This document shows positions 16,119 through 25,299 of a stretch of DNA of 64,000 nucleotides, in pieces. The stretch comes from Pseudomonas putida. GTDB lineage: Bacteria > Pseudomonadota > Gammaproteobacteria > Pseudomonadales > Pseudomonadaceae. The position numbers were made by a program, and so were the translations under genes. Each line of letters starts with the position of its first letter. The stretch's first letter is position 1. The notes beneath the pieces are model-generated. The model searched no databases. It was not told the DNA's origin and saw only the letters and a list, made by a program, of their open reading frames with translations. Where the stretch lies: NCBI RefSeq assembly GCF_026625125.1, contig NZ_CP113097.1, positions 2,294,001 through 2,358,000 of the forward strand, written 5' to 3'.

Positions 16119-17177
16119 TCAGGCGTGGGTGGCGATCACGTGCGGTTGGGGCGCGTGCTCTTTGGCGATCAGCCGCTCCAGCACCTTGCGTGCCTGTACG
16201 CCGCCGGCGTCGATGTTGAGTTTGAGCAGGTTGCGCTCGGGGTAGGCGAGCAGGTTCTGCTGCTGGCGTTCGAGCATGTCCAGGTCTTCGCTGAATATCT
16301 TGCCCTGGCCTTCTCGGATGCTCTCGGTCAGGGCCTGATCGTGGGCGGCAAAATTGCGCGCCATGCCCCAGAAGTACCAGATCGACGTGTCGCTCTCGGG
16401 GGTGATGAAATCGACCACGATGCTCGAGGCCTTGTGCTCGACCGGGGCGTGGTAGCCGCCGTGGCCGGCATGCGCCACACCCACTTCGATCAGTACATGG
16501 CTGGGCGGTGTGAAGCGGCAGATCTGCCAGCGGTCCACCGGCACGTCATCGGCCAGGCCATTGCCGCGCAGGGCCATGCGCCAGAAGGGCGGGGGCATGA
16601 TGTTTTCCATGTGCCGGGCGGTGACCACTTCGTCGCCGCTCACCGTGGTGACGGGGTGCGCCTCGTCGATTTCTTTCTGGCCGATGCTGGAGGCGTGCAC
16701 ATAGGTTTCGTGGGTGAGGTCCATCAGGTTGTCGATCATCAGGCGGTAATCGCAGCCGATGTGGAACAACCCGCCGCCATAGGCCCACTCATCGCTGGCC
16801 GCCCAGGGCAGCTGCGGGATCAGGGCGGGGTCAGCCTGGGCCTGGTCACCCGGCCAGACCCAGATGAAGCCATGGCGCTCGACCACGGCAAGAGCCTTGT
16901 TGCAGGGGAAGCCACGCACCCGTTGGCCCGGCATGTCGACGGTTTTGCCATCACAGCCCATCACCAGCCCGTGATAGCCGCACACCAGGTTGCCGTTTTC
17001 GACAAAACCCAGCGACAACGGCGCGCCGCGGTGGGGGCAAAAGTCTTCGACGGCCGCCACGCGGTTTTCGCTGGGGCGGTAGAACACGATCTTTTCCCCG
17101 CAAATCTGCCGGCCCAAGGGCTTCTCGGCGATTTCGTCAGGGGTGCAGGCGACATACCAGGCGTTTTTCGGGTACAT
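16119..17177 (-). CDS. vanA: Vanillate O-demethylase oxygenase subunit
   Basis: A 352-residue Rieske non-haem iron monooxygenase that demethylates vanillate to protocatechuate and formaldehyde. The Rieske centre is CPHRGAPLSLGF followed by CGYHGL (C-x-H and C-x2-H). The mononuclear iron site is in NLMDLTHETYVHASS. I chose the ATG at 17177 because the protein then begins MYPKNAWYVAC as in other VanA and GGAGG lies about 6 bases upstream; the frame continues further but without a site. It is controlled by the twin operators upstream. Confidence 0.96.
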   Translation of the reverse strand: MYPKNAWYVACTPDEIAEKPLGRQICGEKIVFYRPSENRVAAVEDFCPHRGAPLSLGFVENGNLVCGYHGLVMGCDGKTVDMPGQRVRGFPCNKALAVVERHGFIWVWPGDQAQADPALIPQLPWAASDEWAYGGGLFHIGCDYRLMIDNLMDLTHETYVHASSIGQKEIDEAHPVTTVSGDEVVTARHMENIMPPPFWRMALRGNGLADDVPVDRWQICRFTPPSHVLIEVGVAHAGHGGYHAPVEHKASSIVVDFITPESDTSIWYFWGMARNFAAHDQALTESIREGQGKIFSEDLDMLERQQQNLLAYPERNLLKLNIDAGGVQARKVLERLIAKEHAPQPHVIATHA

Positions 17178-17200
17178 GAAGGACCTCCGATTGTTGTTAT

Positions 17201-17216
17201 TTAATGGATCCATTAA
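17201..17216. promoter_or_regulatory. VanR operator O1, overlapping the vanA -10 region
   Basis: TTAATGGATCCATTAA is a perfect 16-base palindrome. Its core ATGGATCCAT resembles the ATTGGATCCAAT operator of VanR in Caulobacter. It covers the proposed -10 of vanA, so a bound repressor would block RNA polymerase. Confidence 0.75.
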
Positions 17217-17240
17217 TACCCGAGCTGAAAAGCTGGTCAA
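17213..17240 (-). promoter_or_regulatory. vanAB sigma-70 promoter
   Basis: On the minus strand TTGACC (17240-17235) and TATTAA (17218-17213) are separated by 16 bases, a good sigma-70 arrangement about 36 bases before the vanA start. The -10 lies inside operator O1. Confidence 0.65.
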
Positions 17241-17285
17241 TGGTAAATCCCAACAAAAATTGGAGGTTGTGCGATTATCGTACGT

Positions 17286-17300
17286 TTAATGGATCCATTA
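17286..17300. promoter_or_regulatory. VanR operator O2, upstream of the vanA promoter
   Basis: TTAATGGATCCATTA repeats the 14-base core of O1. The two centres are 85 bases apart (about eight helical turns), which would place two bound dimers on the same face and allow looping across the promoter. Confidence 0.7.
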
Positions 17301-17322
17301 TGCCGTTTGCGGATGAACCAAC

Positions 17323-17793
17323 CTAGTCCTTGTAGATTTTCGTCAGCAGCCGCAGCAGTTGTGCGCGCTCATCCTCGTCAAGGCTGGCAGTAGCCTCCCG
17401 GTCGCTGTCGCTGGCGATCTGCTTGAGCTGCTTGAGCATCGCTTCACCCGACTTGCTCAAGAAGATGCCGTAGGAACGCTTGTCTGGCTTGCAGCGTACT
17501 CGCACGGCCAGCGCGCGCTCTTCCAGTTTGTTCAGCAGCGGCACCACTTGCGGCGGCTCGATCGCCAAGGCACGCGCCAGGTCCGCCTGCATCAAGCCTG
17601 GGTTCTGCTCGATAATCGCCAGCGCAGAGAACTGCGCCGGGCGCAGGTCGTAGGCCGACAACCGGCCGATCAGGTGCTGGAACAGCTTCAGTTGGGCGCG
17701 GCGCAATGCATAGCCGAGCAGGTCTTCGAGGACCGTATCGTCAGGCGGCGTGGGCAGGGAAGCGGTGTCGTCGGTTCGGGCAGACCTTGCCAT
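17323..17793 (-). CDS. ferR: MarR-family regulator of hydroxycinnamate genes
   Basis: A 156-residue MarR-family winged-helix protein. QADLARALAIEPPQVVPLLN is the recognition helix region and KPDKRSYGIFLSKSGEAML the wing. It is divergent from ech, with 199 bases between the starts, and in pseudomonads the ferulate genes are repressed by such a MarR protein that responds to hydroxycinnamoyl-CoA thioesters. Two inverted repeats at the ech promoter are its likely targets. It lies upstream of vanA on the same strand, but the vanA promoter is separate. Confidence 0.82.
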   Translation of the reverse strand: MARSARTDDTASLPTPPDDTVLEDLLGYALRRAQLKLFQHLIGRLSAYDLRPAQFSALAIIEQNPGLMQADLARALAIEPPQVVPLLNKLEERALAVRVRCKPDKRSYGIFLSKSGEAMLKQLKQIASDSDREATASLDEDERAQLLRLLTKIYKD

Positions 17794-17920
17794 CGGGTTG
17801 CATGCTCCTGGTTCATGAGTAAGAAAGTTACCCAGTTTGCCTGCGCCGGCACGATCCGGCTAGGGGAGCTCAGGCCAAAAAGCCTCTCAACCGGCTGGAA
17901 GGCAAAGATAATTTTCATAA

Positions 17921-17956
17921 TAGTTAATTGACATAACTAATTTGCCAGATTAGCTT
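17921..17956 (+). promoter_or_regulatory. ech promoter with two MarR-type operators
   Basis: TTGACA (17928-17933) and TAGCTT (17951-17956) are 17 bases apart. TAGTTA-N7-TAACTA (17921-17939) has the -35 box between its arms. CTAAT-N7-ATTAG (17937-17953) runs from the spacer into the -10. Two inverted repeats of the same N7 spacing over one promoter fit repression by the divergent MarR regulator. Repression is inferred; the repeats are seen directly. Confidence 0.65.
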
Positions 17957-17992
17957 GATGGTCACCACCCCGAACAACAAGAGTGCAGAACC

Positions 17993-18823
17993 ATGAGCAA
18001 ATACGAAGGCCGCTGGACCACCGTGAAGGTCGAACTGGAGTCGGGCATCGCCTGGGTAACCCTCAACCGCCCGGAAAAGCGCAATGCCATGAGCCCCACC
18101 CTGAACCGGGAAATGGTCGACGTGCTGGAAACCTTGGAGCAGGACGCCGAGGCCGGCGTGCTGGTGCTGACCGGGGCAGGTGAGTCGTGGACGGCGGGCA
18201 TGGACCTCAAGGAATACTTCCGCGAAGTCGACGCCGGCCCTGAAATCCTTCAGGAAAAAATCCGCCGTGAAGCCTCGCAATGGCAGTGGAAGCTGCTGCG
18301 CATGTACGCCAAGCCGACCATCGCCATGGTCAACGGCTGGTGCTTCGGTGGCGGTTTCAGCCCACTGGTGGCGTGCGATCTGGCGATCTGCGCCAACGAG
18401 GCCACCTTCGGCTTGTCGGAAATCAACTGGGGCATCCCACCTGGCAACCTGGTGAGCAAGGCGATGGCCGATACCGTTGGCCATCGTCAGTCGCTGTACT
18501 ACATCATGACCGGCAAGACCTTCGGCGGTGCCAAAGCCGCCGAGATGGGCCTGGTCAACGAGAGCGTGCCGTTGGCCCAGCTGCGCGAGACGACCCGCGA
18601 GCTGGCGCTGAACCTGCTGGAGAAAAACCCGGTGGTGCTGCGTGCCGCCAAGAACGGCTTCAAGCGCTGCCGCGAACTGACCTGGGAGCAGAACGAAGAC
18701 TACCTCTACGCCAAGCTCGACCAGTCCCGGCTGCTGGACACCGAGGGCGGTCGCGAGCAGGGCATGAAGCAGTTCCTCGATGACAAGTCCATCAAGCCGG
18801 GCCTGCAGGCTTACAAACGCTGA
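17993..18823 (+). CDS. ech: Feruloyl-CoA hydratase/aldolase (hydroxycinnamoyl-CoA hydratase-lyase)
   Basis: A 276-residue crotonase-family enzyme that hydrates feruloyl-, caffeoyl- or p-coumaroyl-CoA and cleaves it to the aromatic aldehyde and acetyl-CoA. Residues known to matter in the P. fluorescens enzyme occur at the same positions: Ser123 (GGGFSPL), Glu143 (LSEINWGIPPGN), Tyr75 and Tyr239. The length is identical to that enzyme. It is the first gene of ech-vdh-fcs. Confidence 0.96.
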   Translation: MSKYEGRWTTVKVELESGIAWVTLNRPEKRNAMSPTLNREMVDVLETLEQDAEAGVLVLTGAGESWTAGMDLKEYFREVDAGPEILQEKIRREASQWQWKLLRMYAKPTIAMVNGWCFGGGFSPLVACDLAICANEATFGLSEINWGIPPGNLVSKAMADTVGHRQSLYYIMTGKTFGGAKAAEMGLVNESVPLAQLRETTRELALNLLEKNPVVLRAAKNGFKRCRELTWEQNEDYLYAKLDQSRLLDTEGGREQGMKQFLDDKSIKPGLQAYKR

Positions 18824-18898
18824 GGGCCAGCGCGGGCTGTGCCGCCCCTGGCCACAGCCTGCGGATATTTCTCTATAACCACAACAAGAGGAATGAGC

Positions 18899-20347
18899 AT
18901 GTTGCAGGTGCCTTTGCTGATTGGCGGGCAGTCGCGCCCCGCCAGTGATGGACGAACCTTCCAGCGCTGCAACCCGGTCACCGGTGAGGTGGTGTCGCAA
19001 GCCGCTGCCGCCACCCTGGCCGATGCCGATGCGGCGGTGGCCGCGGCCAGCGCAGCGTTCCCGGCCTGGGCCGCGCTGGCGCCCGGTGAACGGCGCAGCC
19101 GCTTGCTGGCCGGCGCCGACCTGTTGCAGGCGCGGGCTGCCGAGTTCATCGCCGCCGCCGGCGAAACCGGGGCCATGGCCAACTGGTATGGCTTCAACGT
19201 GAAGCTGGCCGCCAACATGCTGCGCGAAGCCGCGGCCATGACCACACAGGTTACCGGTGAGGTCATCCCTTCGGACGTGCCTGGCAGCTTCGCCATGGCC
19301 TTGCGCGCACCGTGCGGTGTGGTGCTGGGCATCGCGCCGTGGAATGCCCCGGTGATCCTCGCCACGCGGGCCATCGCCATGCCGCTTGCCTGTGGCAACA
19401 CCGTGGTGCTGAAGGCCTCCGAGGTCAGCCCGGCGGTGCACCGGTTGATCGGCCAGGTGCTCCACGATGCCGGCTTGGGCGAGGGTGTGGTCAATGTGAT
19501 CAGCAATGACCCGGCCGATGCGCCTGCCATCGTCGAGCGGCTGATCGCCAACCCAGCGGTGCGCCGCGTCAATTTCACCGGGTCCACCCAGGTGGGGCGT
19601 ATCGTCGGCGAGCTGGCTGCCCGGCACCTGAAACCTGCTTTGCTCGAACTGGGCGGCAAGGCGCCGCTGCTGGTGCTCGACGACGCCGACCTGGACGCCG
19701 CCGTAGCCGCCGCAGCGTTCGGGGCGTACTTCAACCAGGGCCAGATCTGCATGTCCACCGAGCGCCTGGTGGTCGACGACCGCATCGCCGACAGGTTCGT
19801 CGACAAGCTGGCGGCCAAGGTCGCCGGGCTGCGCGCTGGCGACCCGCAGGCCAGCACCTCGGTGCTCGGTTCGCTGGTCAGCGGTGCGGCCGGCGAGCGC
19901 ATCAGGGCGCTGATCGACGATGCCGTGGCCAAGGGCGCACGCCTGGTATGCGGCGGCCAGCTGGACGGCAGCATCCTGCAACCCACCTTGTTGGACAACG
20001 TCGACGCAAGCATGCGCCTGTATCACGAAGAGTCCTTCGGGCCGGTCGCGGTGGTGCTGCGCGCGCAGGGCGATGAAGCCTTGTTGACGCTGGCCAACGA
20101 CTCGGAATTCGGCCTGTCGTCAGCCATCTTCAGCCGCGACACCAGCCGTGCGTTGGCCTTGGCCCAGCGTGTGGAGTCGGGTATCTGCCATATCAACGGC
20201 CCGACCGTGCATGACGAAGCGCAGATGCCCTTCGGTGGGGTCAAGGCCAGCGGCTACGGTAGCTTCGGCAGCCGCACCGCCATCGATCAATTCACCCAGC
20301 TGCGCTGGGTCACCCTCCAGCACGGACCCAGGCATTACCCCATCTAG
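18899..20347 (+). CDS. vdh: Vanillin dehydrogenase
   Basis: A 482-residue NAD(P)+-dependent aldehyde dehydrogenase that oxidises vanillin to vanillate and related benzaldehydes. Cys284 (GQICMSTERL) is the nucleophile, Glu250 (LLELGGKAP) the base, and FTGSTQVG the cofactor loop. I chose the ATG at 18899, six bases after AGAGGA; an ATG at 18893 sits too close to that site. It lies between ech and fcs. Confidence 0.95.
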   Translation: MLQVPLLIGGQSRPASDGRTFQRCNPVTGEVVSQAAAATLADADAAVAAASAAFPAWAALAPGERRSRLLAGADLLQARAAEFIAAAGETGAMANWYGFNVKLAANMLREAAAMTTQVTGEVIPSDVPGSFAMALRAPCGVVLGIAPWNAPVILATRAIAMPLACGNTVVLKASEVSPAVHRLIGQVLHDAGLGEGVVNVISNDPADAPAIVERLIANPAVRRVNFTGSTQVGRIVGELAARHLKPALLELGGKAPLLVLDDADLDAAVAAAAFGAYFNQGQICMSTERLVVDDRIADRFVDKLAAKVAGLRAGDPQASTSVLGSLVSGAAGERIRALIDDAVAKGARLVCGGQLDGSILQPTLLDNVDASMRLYHEESFGPVAVVLRAQGDEALLTLANDSEFGLSSAIFSRDTSRALALAQRVESGICHINGPTVHDEAQMPFGGVKASGYGSFGSRTAIDQFTQLRWVTLQHGPRHYPI

Positions 20348-20423
20348 GCAACGCGCATCATTGGCCGTCGTCCGTACTGTCGGGCGGCGGCAGGCTGTAC
20401 AACAATAACAAGGAGCAACCTGC

Positions 20424-22307
20424 GTGAATAACCAAGCCCGCACAGGGTCGCGCGACCCTGGCCAAAGCCCGCGCTACCGGCAGGTGTCCATCGGGCATCC
20501 CCAGGTGCAGTTCAGCGAGGCCGAAGGCATATTGCGCATGCAAGCCGTCGAGCCCCTGGCGCCGCTGCCGGCGCGCCTGCTCGACCGGCTGCTGCACTGG
20601 GCCGTACAGCGCCCGGACACTACCTTCATTGCCGCGCGGCAGCCCGATGGGGCCTGGCGCGCGATCACCTACGCGCAAATGCTCGTGCAGGTCCGTACCA
20701 TCGCCGCCAACCTGCTGGGCTTTGGCCTGAGCGCCGAGCGGCCGCTGGCGCTTTTTTCCGGCAACGATATCGAGCACCTGCAGATCGCCTTGGGCGCCAT
20801 GTATGCCGGCATCCCGTATTGCCCGGTGTCGCCGGCCTACGCACTGTTGTCCCAGGACTTCGCCAAGCTGCGCCATGTGTGTGAGGTACTGACCCCAGGG
20901 CTGGTGTTCACCACCGACACCCAACCGTTCCAGCGGGCCTTCGATGCCGTCCTGGATGCCTCGGTGGCGGTGGTGAGCGTGCATGGCCAGGCCCCGGGCC
21001 GTCGGCACCTGGGCTTCGACAGCCTGCTGCAGCCGTGCGACCTTGCGCCCGCCGACGCCGCGTTTGCCGCCACCGGGCCCGACACTATCGCCAAGTTCCT
21101 CTTCACCTCTGGCTCCACCAAGCTGCCCAAGGCGGTGGTCACCACACAACGCATGCTGTGCGCCAACCAGCAGATGCTGTTGCAGACCTTCCCGGTGTTC
21201 GCCGAAGAGCCGCCGGTGCTGGTGGACTGGCTGCCGTGGAACCACACCTTCGGCGGCAGCCACAACCTGGGCATCGTGCTGTACAACGGCGGCAGCTTCT
21301 ACCTGGATGCCGGCAAGCCCACCCCGCAAGGCTTCGGCGAAACCTTGCGCAACCTGCGCGAAATTTCCCCCACCGCCTACCTGACCGTGCCCAAGGGCTG
21401 GGAAGAGCTGGTCAAGGCGCTGGAGCAGGACGCGCAGTTGCGCGAGGTGTTCTTTGCCCGCATGAAGCTGTTTTTCTTCGCTGCCGCCGGGCTTTCGCAA
21501 AGCGTGTGGGACCGCCTGGACCGCATCGCCGAGCAGCACTGTGGCGAGCGCATCCGCATGATGGCTGGCCTGGGCATGACCGAGGCGGCGCCGTCCTGCA
21601 CCTTCACTACCGGGCCTTTGTCCCTGGCCGGCTACGTGGGCTTGCCTGCCCCAGGTTGCGAAGTGAAGCTGGTGCCGCTGGATGGCAAGCTGGAGGCGCG
21701 CTTTCGCGGCCCGCACATCATGCCCGGCTATTGGCGCTCGCCGCAGCAAACGGCCGAGGCGTTCGATGATGAAGGCTTTTACTGCTCGGGCGATGCCTTG
21801 AAGCTCGCCGATGCGCAGCAGCCCGAGCAGGGCCTGATGTTCGATGGGCGCATTGCCGAAGACTTCAAGTTGTCGTCCGGCGTGTTCGTCAGCGTCGGCC
21901 CGCTGCGTAACCGTGCGGTGCTCGAAGGCTCGCCCTATGTGCAAGACATCGTGGTGGCCGCGCCGGACCGCGAATGCCTGGGCATCCTGGTGTTCCCGCG
22001 TTTGCCCGAATGCCGCCAACTGGCCGGGCTATCGGCCGAAGCCAGCGATGCCGACGTGCTCGGCAGCGACGCGGTGCGCAGCTGGTTCGCCGCTTGGCTG
22101 CAGCGCCTGAACCGTGACGCCCAGGGCAACGCCAGCCGCATCGAATGGTTGTCACTGCTGGTGGAGCCGCCGTCGATCGACGCCGGGGAGATCACTGACA
22201 AAGGTTCGATCAACCAGCGCGCGGTGTTGCAGCGCCGGGCTGACAAGGTAGCGGCGCTGTACCGTGGCGAAGACCCGACCGTGCTGCCCGCGCAGGTGCG
22301 CCCGTGA
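20424..22307 (+). CDS. fcs: Feruloyl-CoA synthetase
   Basis: A 627-residue adenylate-forming CoA ligase that activates ferulate, p-coumarate or caffeate with ATP. FLFTSGSTKLPKAVVTTQRM is the phosphate-binding loop, and GMTEAAPSCTFTTGP and YCSGDALKLAD are later core motifs. The start codon is GTG, with AAGGAG 9 bases upstream. The stop overlaps the next gene by 4 bases. Confidence 0.95.
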   Translation: MNNQARTGSRDPGQSPRYRQVSIGHPQVQFSEAEGILRMQAVEPLAPLPARLLDRLLHWAVQRPDTTFIAARQPDGAWRAITYAQMLVQVRTIAANLLGFGLSAERPLALFSGNDIEHLQIALGAMYAGIPYCPVSPAYALLSQDFAKLRHVCEVLTPGLVFTTDTQPFQRAFDAVLDASVAVVSVHGQAPGRRHLGFDSLLQPCDLAPADAAFAATGPDTIAKFLFTSGSTKLPKAVVTTQRMLCANQQMLLQTFPVFAEEPPVLVDWLPWNHTFGGSHNLGIVLYNGGSFYLDAGKPTPQGFGETLRNLREISPTAYLTVPKGWEELVKALEQDAQLREVFFARMKLFFFAAAGLSQSVWDRLDRIAEQHCGERIRMMAGLGMTEAAPSCTFTTGPLSLAGYVGLPAPGCEVKLVPLDGKLEARFRGPHIMPGYWRSPQQTAEAFDDEGFYCSGDALKLADAQQPEQGLMFDGRIAEDFKLSSGVFVSVGPLRNRAVLEGSPYVQDIVVAAPDRECLGILVFPRLPECRQLAGLSAEASDADVLGSDAVRSWFAAWLQRLNRDAQGNASRIEWLSLLVEPPSIDAGEITDKGSINQRAVLQRRADKVAALYRGEDPTVLPAQVRP

Positions 22308-23545
22308 GCAGTGGCGGGCTGTGCACGGCGTTCGACGATGTGGCCATCGTGGAGATGGTACGGACGCCCTGGGTCGACCTTGGCGGTGCGCTCGCCGCGG
22401 TTTCACCGATCGACCTGGGCATCAAGGCCGGGCGGGCGGTGCTGGCACGGGCCGGTATCGCCCCACAGGCGGTGGACAGCGTGCTGGCCGGCAGCATGGC
22501 CCAGGCCAGTTTCGATGCGTACCTGCTGCCGCGCCATATCGGGCTGTACTGCGGGGTGCCGCAAGCCGTACCCGCACTGGCAGTGCAGCGTATCTGCGGC
22601 ACCGGCCTGGAGCTGTTGCGCCAGGCCGGGGAACAGTTGCGCAGTGGCGTGCAGCAGGTACTGTGCGTGGGCGCCGAGTCGATGTCGCGCAACCCGATCG
22701 CGGCTTATGAGCACCGTGGCGGCTTTCGCCTCGGCGCGCCGGTAGGGTTCAAGGACTTTCTTTGGGAGGCGCTGTACGACCCGGCTGCCGGAGTGGACAT
22801 GATCGGTACCGCAGAAAACCTGGCACGCGCGCATGGCCTTGGCCGCGAGGCGGTGGATGCCTGGGCGCTGCGCAGCCATCAGCGTGCGCTGCAGGCTCAG
22901 CAGCAGGGCTGGTTCGATGAGGAAATCGTCGAGGTCACGGCAGAGGCTTTCAGCGCTGACGGCTGCCTGCCGCGCGGCATCGAACTGCCACGCGGGGTGG
23001 CCCATGTCAGCCACGACAGCCACCCGCGGCCTACCGATGCCCCAGCGCTGGCCCGCTTGCGTGCGGTGCACGCCGGTGGCGTGCAAACCGCGGGCAACAG
23101 TTGTGCGGTGGTCGATGGCGCGGCGGCAGCGTTGGTGAGGCGTTTTTCCACGTGCTCCCAGCCACCGTTGGCCCGCCTGCTGATGGCCACCGCCGTGGGT
23201 GTGCCCCCCAGCACCATGGGCATCGGGCCGGCCCCGGCGATTGCCCTGCTGCTCGAACGCAGTGGCCTGCGCCTAGAGCAGGTCGACCGCTTCGAAATCA
23301 ACGAAGCGCAAGCCGCCCAGGTGCTGGCGGTGGCCCAGGCCCTGCAACTGGATGAGGCAAAACTCAACGTCCATGGCGGGGCCATCGCCCTGGGCCACCC
23401 CTTGGCCGCCACCGGCTTGCGCCTGGTGCATACCCTGGCCCGCCAACTGCGCCAGGGCAACCTGCGTTATGGCATCGCTGCGGCCTGCATCGGCGGCGGC
23501 CAGGGCATGGCGGTGCTGATCGAAAACCCCCACTTCGCGGCTTGA
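22304..23545 (+). CDS. Thiolase (acetyl-CoA acetyltransferase) of the hydroxycinnamate cluster
   Basis: A 413-residue thiolase. Cys98 (VQRICGTGLELL) is the acyl-accepting nucleophile, GHPLAATG supplies the His, and CIGGGQGMAVL the second Cys. The start is GTG and overlaps the fcs stop (GTGA), so translation is probably coupled. With the next gene it could support a beta-oxidation-like side route for phenylpropenoyl-CoA. The main CoA-dependent non-beta-oxidative route does not need it, so its role is uncertain. Confidence 0.88.
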   Translation: MSSGGLCTAFDDVAIVEMVRTPWVDLGGALAAVSPIDLGIKAGRAVLARAGIAPQAVDSVLAGSMAQASFDAYLLPRHIGLYCGVPQAVPALAVQRICGTGLELLRQAGEQLRSGVQQVLCVGAESMSRNPIAAYEHRGGFRLGAPVGFKDFLWEALYDPAAGVDMIGTAENLARAHGLGREAVDAWALRSHQRALQAQQQGWFDEEIVEVTAEAFSADGCLPRGIELPRGVAHVSHDSHPRPTDAPALARLRAVHAGGVQTAGNSCAVVDGAAAALVRRFSTCSQPPLARLLMATAVGVPPSTMGIGPAPAIALLLERSGLRLEQVDRFEINEAQAAQVLAVAQALQLDEAKLNVHGGAIALGHPLAATGLRLVHTLARQLRQGNLRYGIAAACIGGGQGMAVLIENPHFAA

Positions 23546-23559
23546 AACCGAGGACGCCC

Positions 23560-25299
23560 ATGGCCTGGAAGGCTCCCCTGCAAGACATGCAATTCGTGCT
23601 TGAGCATTGGCTCAGAGCCGACCAAGCCTGGCAGCACCTGCCGGCCTACGCCGACGTCGATCTGGAACTGGCCCTGCAGGTGCTGCAGGAGGCCGCCCGT
23701 TTCAGCGAACAGGTTCTGGCGCCGCTGAATGCTTCCGGCGACCGCCAGGGCTGTCGCCTGGAGCAGGGCAGGGTGCGCACGCCGGACGGCTTTGCCGCAG
23801 CCTATCGGGCCTACGTGGACGGCGGCTGGCCGGCGCTGGCCTGCGAGCCCCGGTTCGGCGGCCAGGGCTTGCCATTGGTACTGGATGCGGCCGTTCAGGA
23901 AATGCTCTTTGCCAGCAACCATGGCTGGACCATGTACACCGGCATCGCCCATGGCGCCTACCTGTGCCTGAAGGCCCATGGCAGCGCCCAATTGCAGGCG
24001 CGTTACCTGCCCGGCATCGTCAGCGGCGCTAGCCTGCCGACCATGTGCCTGACCGAGCCACAGGCCGGCAGTGACCTTGCCTTGCTGCGCTGCCGTGCCG
24101 AACCGCTGGGCGATGGCAGCTACGCCGTTACCGGCAACAAGCTGTTCATTTCCGGCGGCGACCACGACCTGACCCGCGACATCCTGCACCTGGTGCTGGC
24201 GCGTTTGCCCGATGCCCCGGCAGGCAGCCGCGGGCTGTCATTGCTGCTGGTACCCAACGGCCTGGAAGGTGATGTGGGCAATGGGGTGCAGTGCGATGGC
24301 CTGGAGCACAAGCTGGGCATTCGCGCTAGCGCCACCTGTGCGCTGCGCTTCGAGGGGGCCAGAGGCTGGCTGGTCGGGCAGGCCCACGGTGGGCTGGCGG
24401 CCATGTTCGTGATGATGAATTCGGCCAGGCTGCATGTTGGCCTGCAAGGGTTGGGGCACGCCGAAGCGGCCTGGCAACTGGCCCGTGACTACGCATGGGA
24501 GCGTCGCCAGATGCGCGCCCCCGGGCATTGGCCGGGGGCTGCTGCCGACCCCATTCACCTGCACCCTGCCATGCGCCTTGCGCTGCTGGAGTTGCGGGTG
24601 CGTAGCGAAGGCATGCGCGCCTTGGGCTACTGGACGGCGCACTGGCTGGATGTGGCCGACGCCTCTGCCGACCCTGCGCTGCGCGCCAAAGCGGCGACGC
24701 TGGCGGCGTTGCTGACGCCCATCGTCAAGGCAGCGTTCACTGACTACGGTTTCAGCCTGTCGAGCAAAGCGCTGCAGGTGTTTGGCGGTTACGGCTACAC
24801 CTGCGAGTTCGCCATCGAGCAGGTGCTGCGCGACAGCCGGATTGCGATGATCTACGAAGGCACCAACGAAATTCAGGCCAACGATCTGTTGTTGCGCAAA
24901 GTGCTGGGCGATGGCGGTGAAGGTTTCGCGCTGCTGCTGGGCGAGCTGCGCGCGGAGGCTGTTGCTGCCCCGGGCGCAGCGGCCGAGGCACTCGGCGTGA
25001 TCTGCGACCGGTTGCAAGGGCTGGTTGCCACGCTTGAGCGCAGTGCGGCGCACAGCGTGGAATACCCCTATCGCGCGGCGGGGGCCTTCCTGCAGGTGTG
25101 CGCCACGGCGCTGCAGGCCTTTGCCTGGGCCCGCACCGTTCGCTGCCTCGACGCGTTGCCGGCCGAGGCGCCGCTACGGCGTGAGAAACATGAAAGCGCC
25201 ACCTTCTTTTGCAGCTACCTGCTGCCTGACTTCGACCGGCAAGTGGCCGCTGTCGAGGCGGCCGCCTGCCCATTGCCTTTCATTGCCGAACCGTTCTGA
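23560..25299 (+). CDS. Acyl-CoA dehydrogenase
   Basis: A 579-residue flavoprotein of the long acyl-CoA dehydrogenase type. CLTEPQAGSDLALLRCRAEP binds FAD, and GGYGYTCEFAIEQVLRDSRI with MIYEGTNEIQANDL is the second signature with the catalytic Glu. I chose the ATG at 23560, preceded by GAGG about 7 bases upstream; a TTG at 23542 overlapping the thiolase stop is possible but weaker. Its 3' end overlaps the convergent formylglycine-generating enzyme gene by 20 bases. It may act on phenylpropanoyl-CoA. Confidence 0.88.
   Translation: MAWKAPLQDMQFVLEHWLRADQAWQHLPAYADVDLELALQVLQEAARFSEQVLAPLNASGDRQGCRLEQGRVRTPDGFAAAYRAYVDGGWPALACEPRFGGQGLPLVLDAAVQEMLFASNHGWTMYTGIAHGAYLCLKAHGSAQLQARYLPGIVSGASLPTMCLTEPQAGSDLALLRCRAEPLGDGSYAVTGNKLFISGGDHDLTRDILHLVLARLPDAPAGSRGLSLLLVPNGLEGDVGNGVQCDGLEHKLGIRASATCALRFEGARGWLVGQAHGGLAAMFVMMNSARLHVGLQGLGHAEAAWQLARDYAWERRQMRAPGHWPGAAADPIHLHPAMRLALLELRVRSEGMRALGYWTAHWLDVADASADPALRAKAATLAALLTPIVKAAFTDYGFSLSSKALQVFGGYGYTCEFAIEQVLRDSRIAMIYEGTNEIQANDLLLRKVLGDGGEGFALLLGELRAEAVAAPGAAAEALGVICDRLQGLVATLERSAAHSVEYPYRAAGAFLQVCATALQAFAWARTVRCLDALPAEAPLRREKHESATFFCSYLLPDFDRQVAAVEAAACPLPFIAEPF

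Noticed and set aside
18826..18852. GGCCAG...CTGGCC stem after ech as a terminator
   Set aside because: The loop is long, there is no T-run, and vdh follows closely as part of the same operon.
17924..20026. A 700-codon open frame on the minus strand across ech and vdh
   Set aside because: It is antisense to two enzymes with intact catalytic residues, and its translation is low-complexity without any domain; long antisense frames are common in GC-rich DNA.
20358..22019. A 553-codon minus-strand frame across fcs
   Set aside because: Antisense shadow of feruloyl-CoA synthetase, no recognisable motifs.
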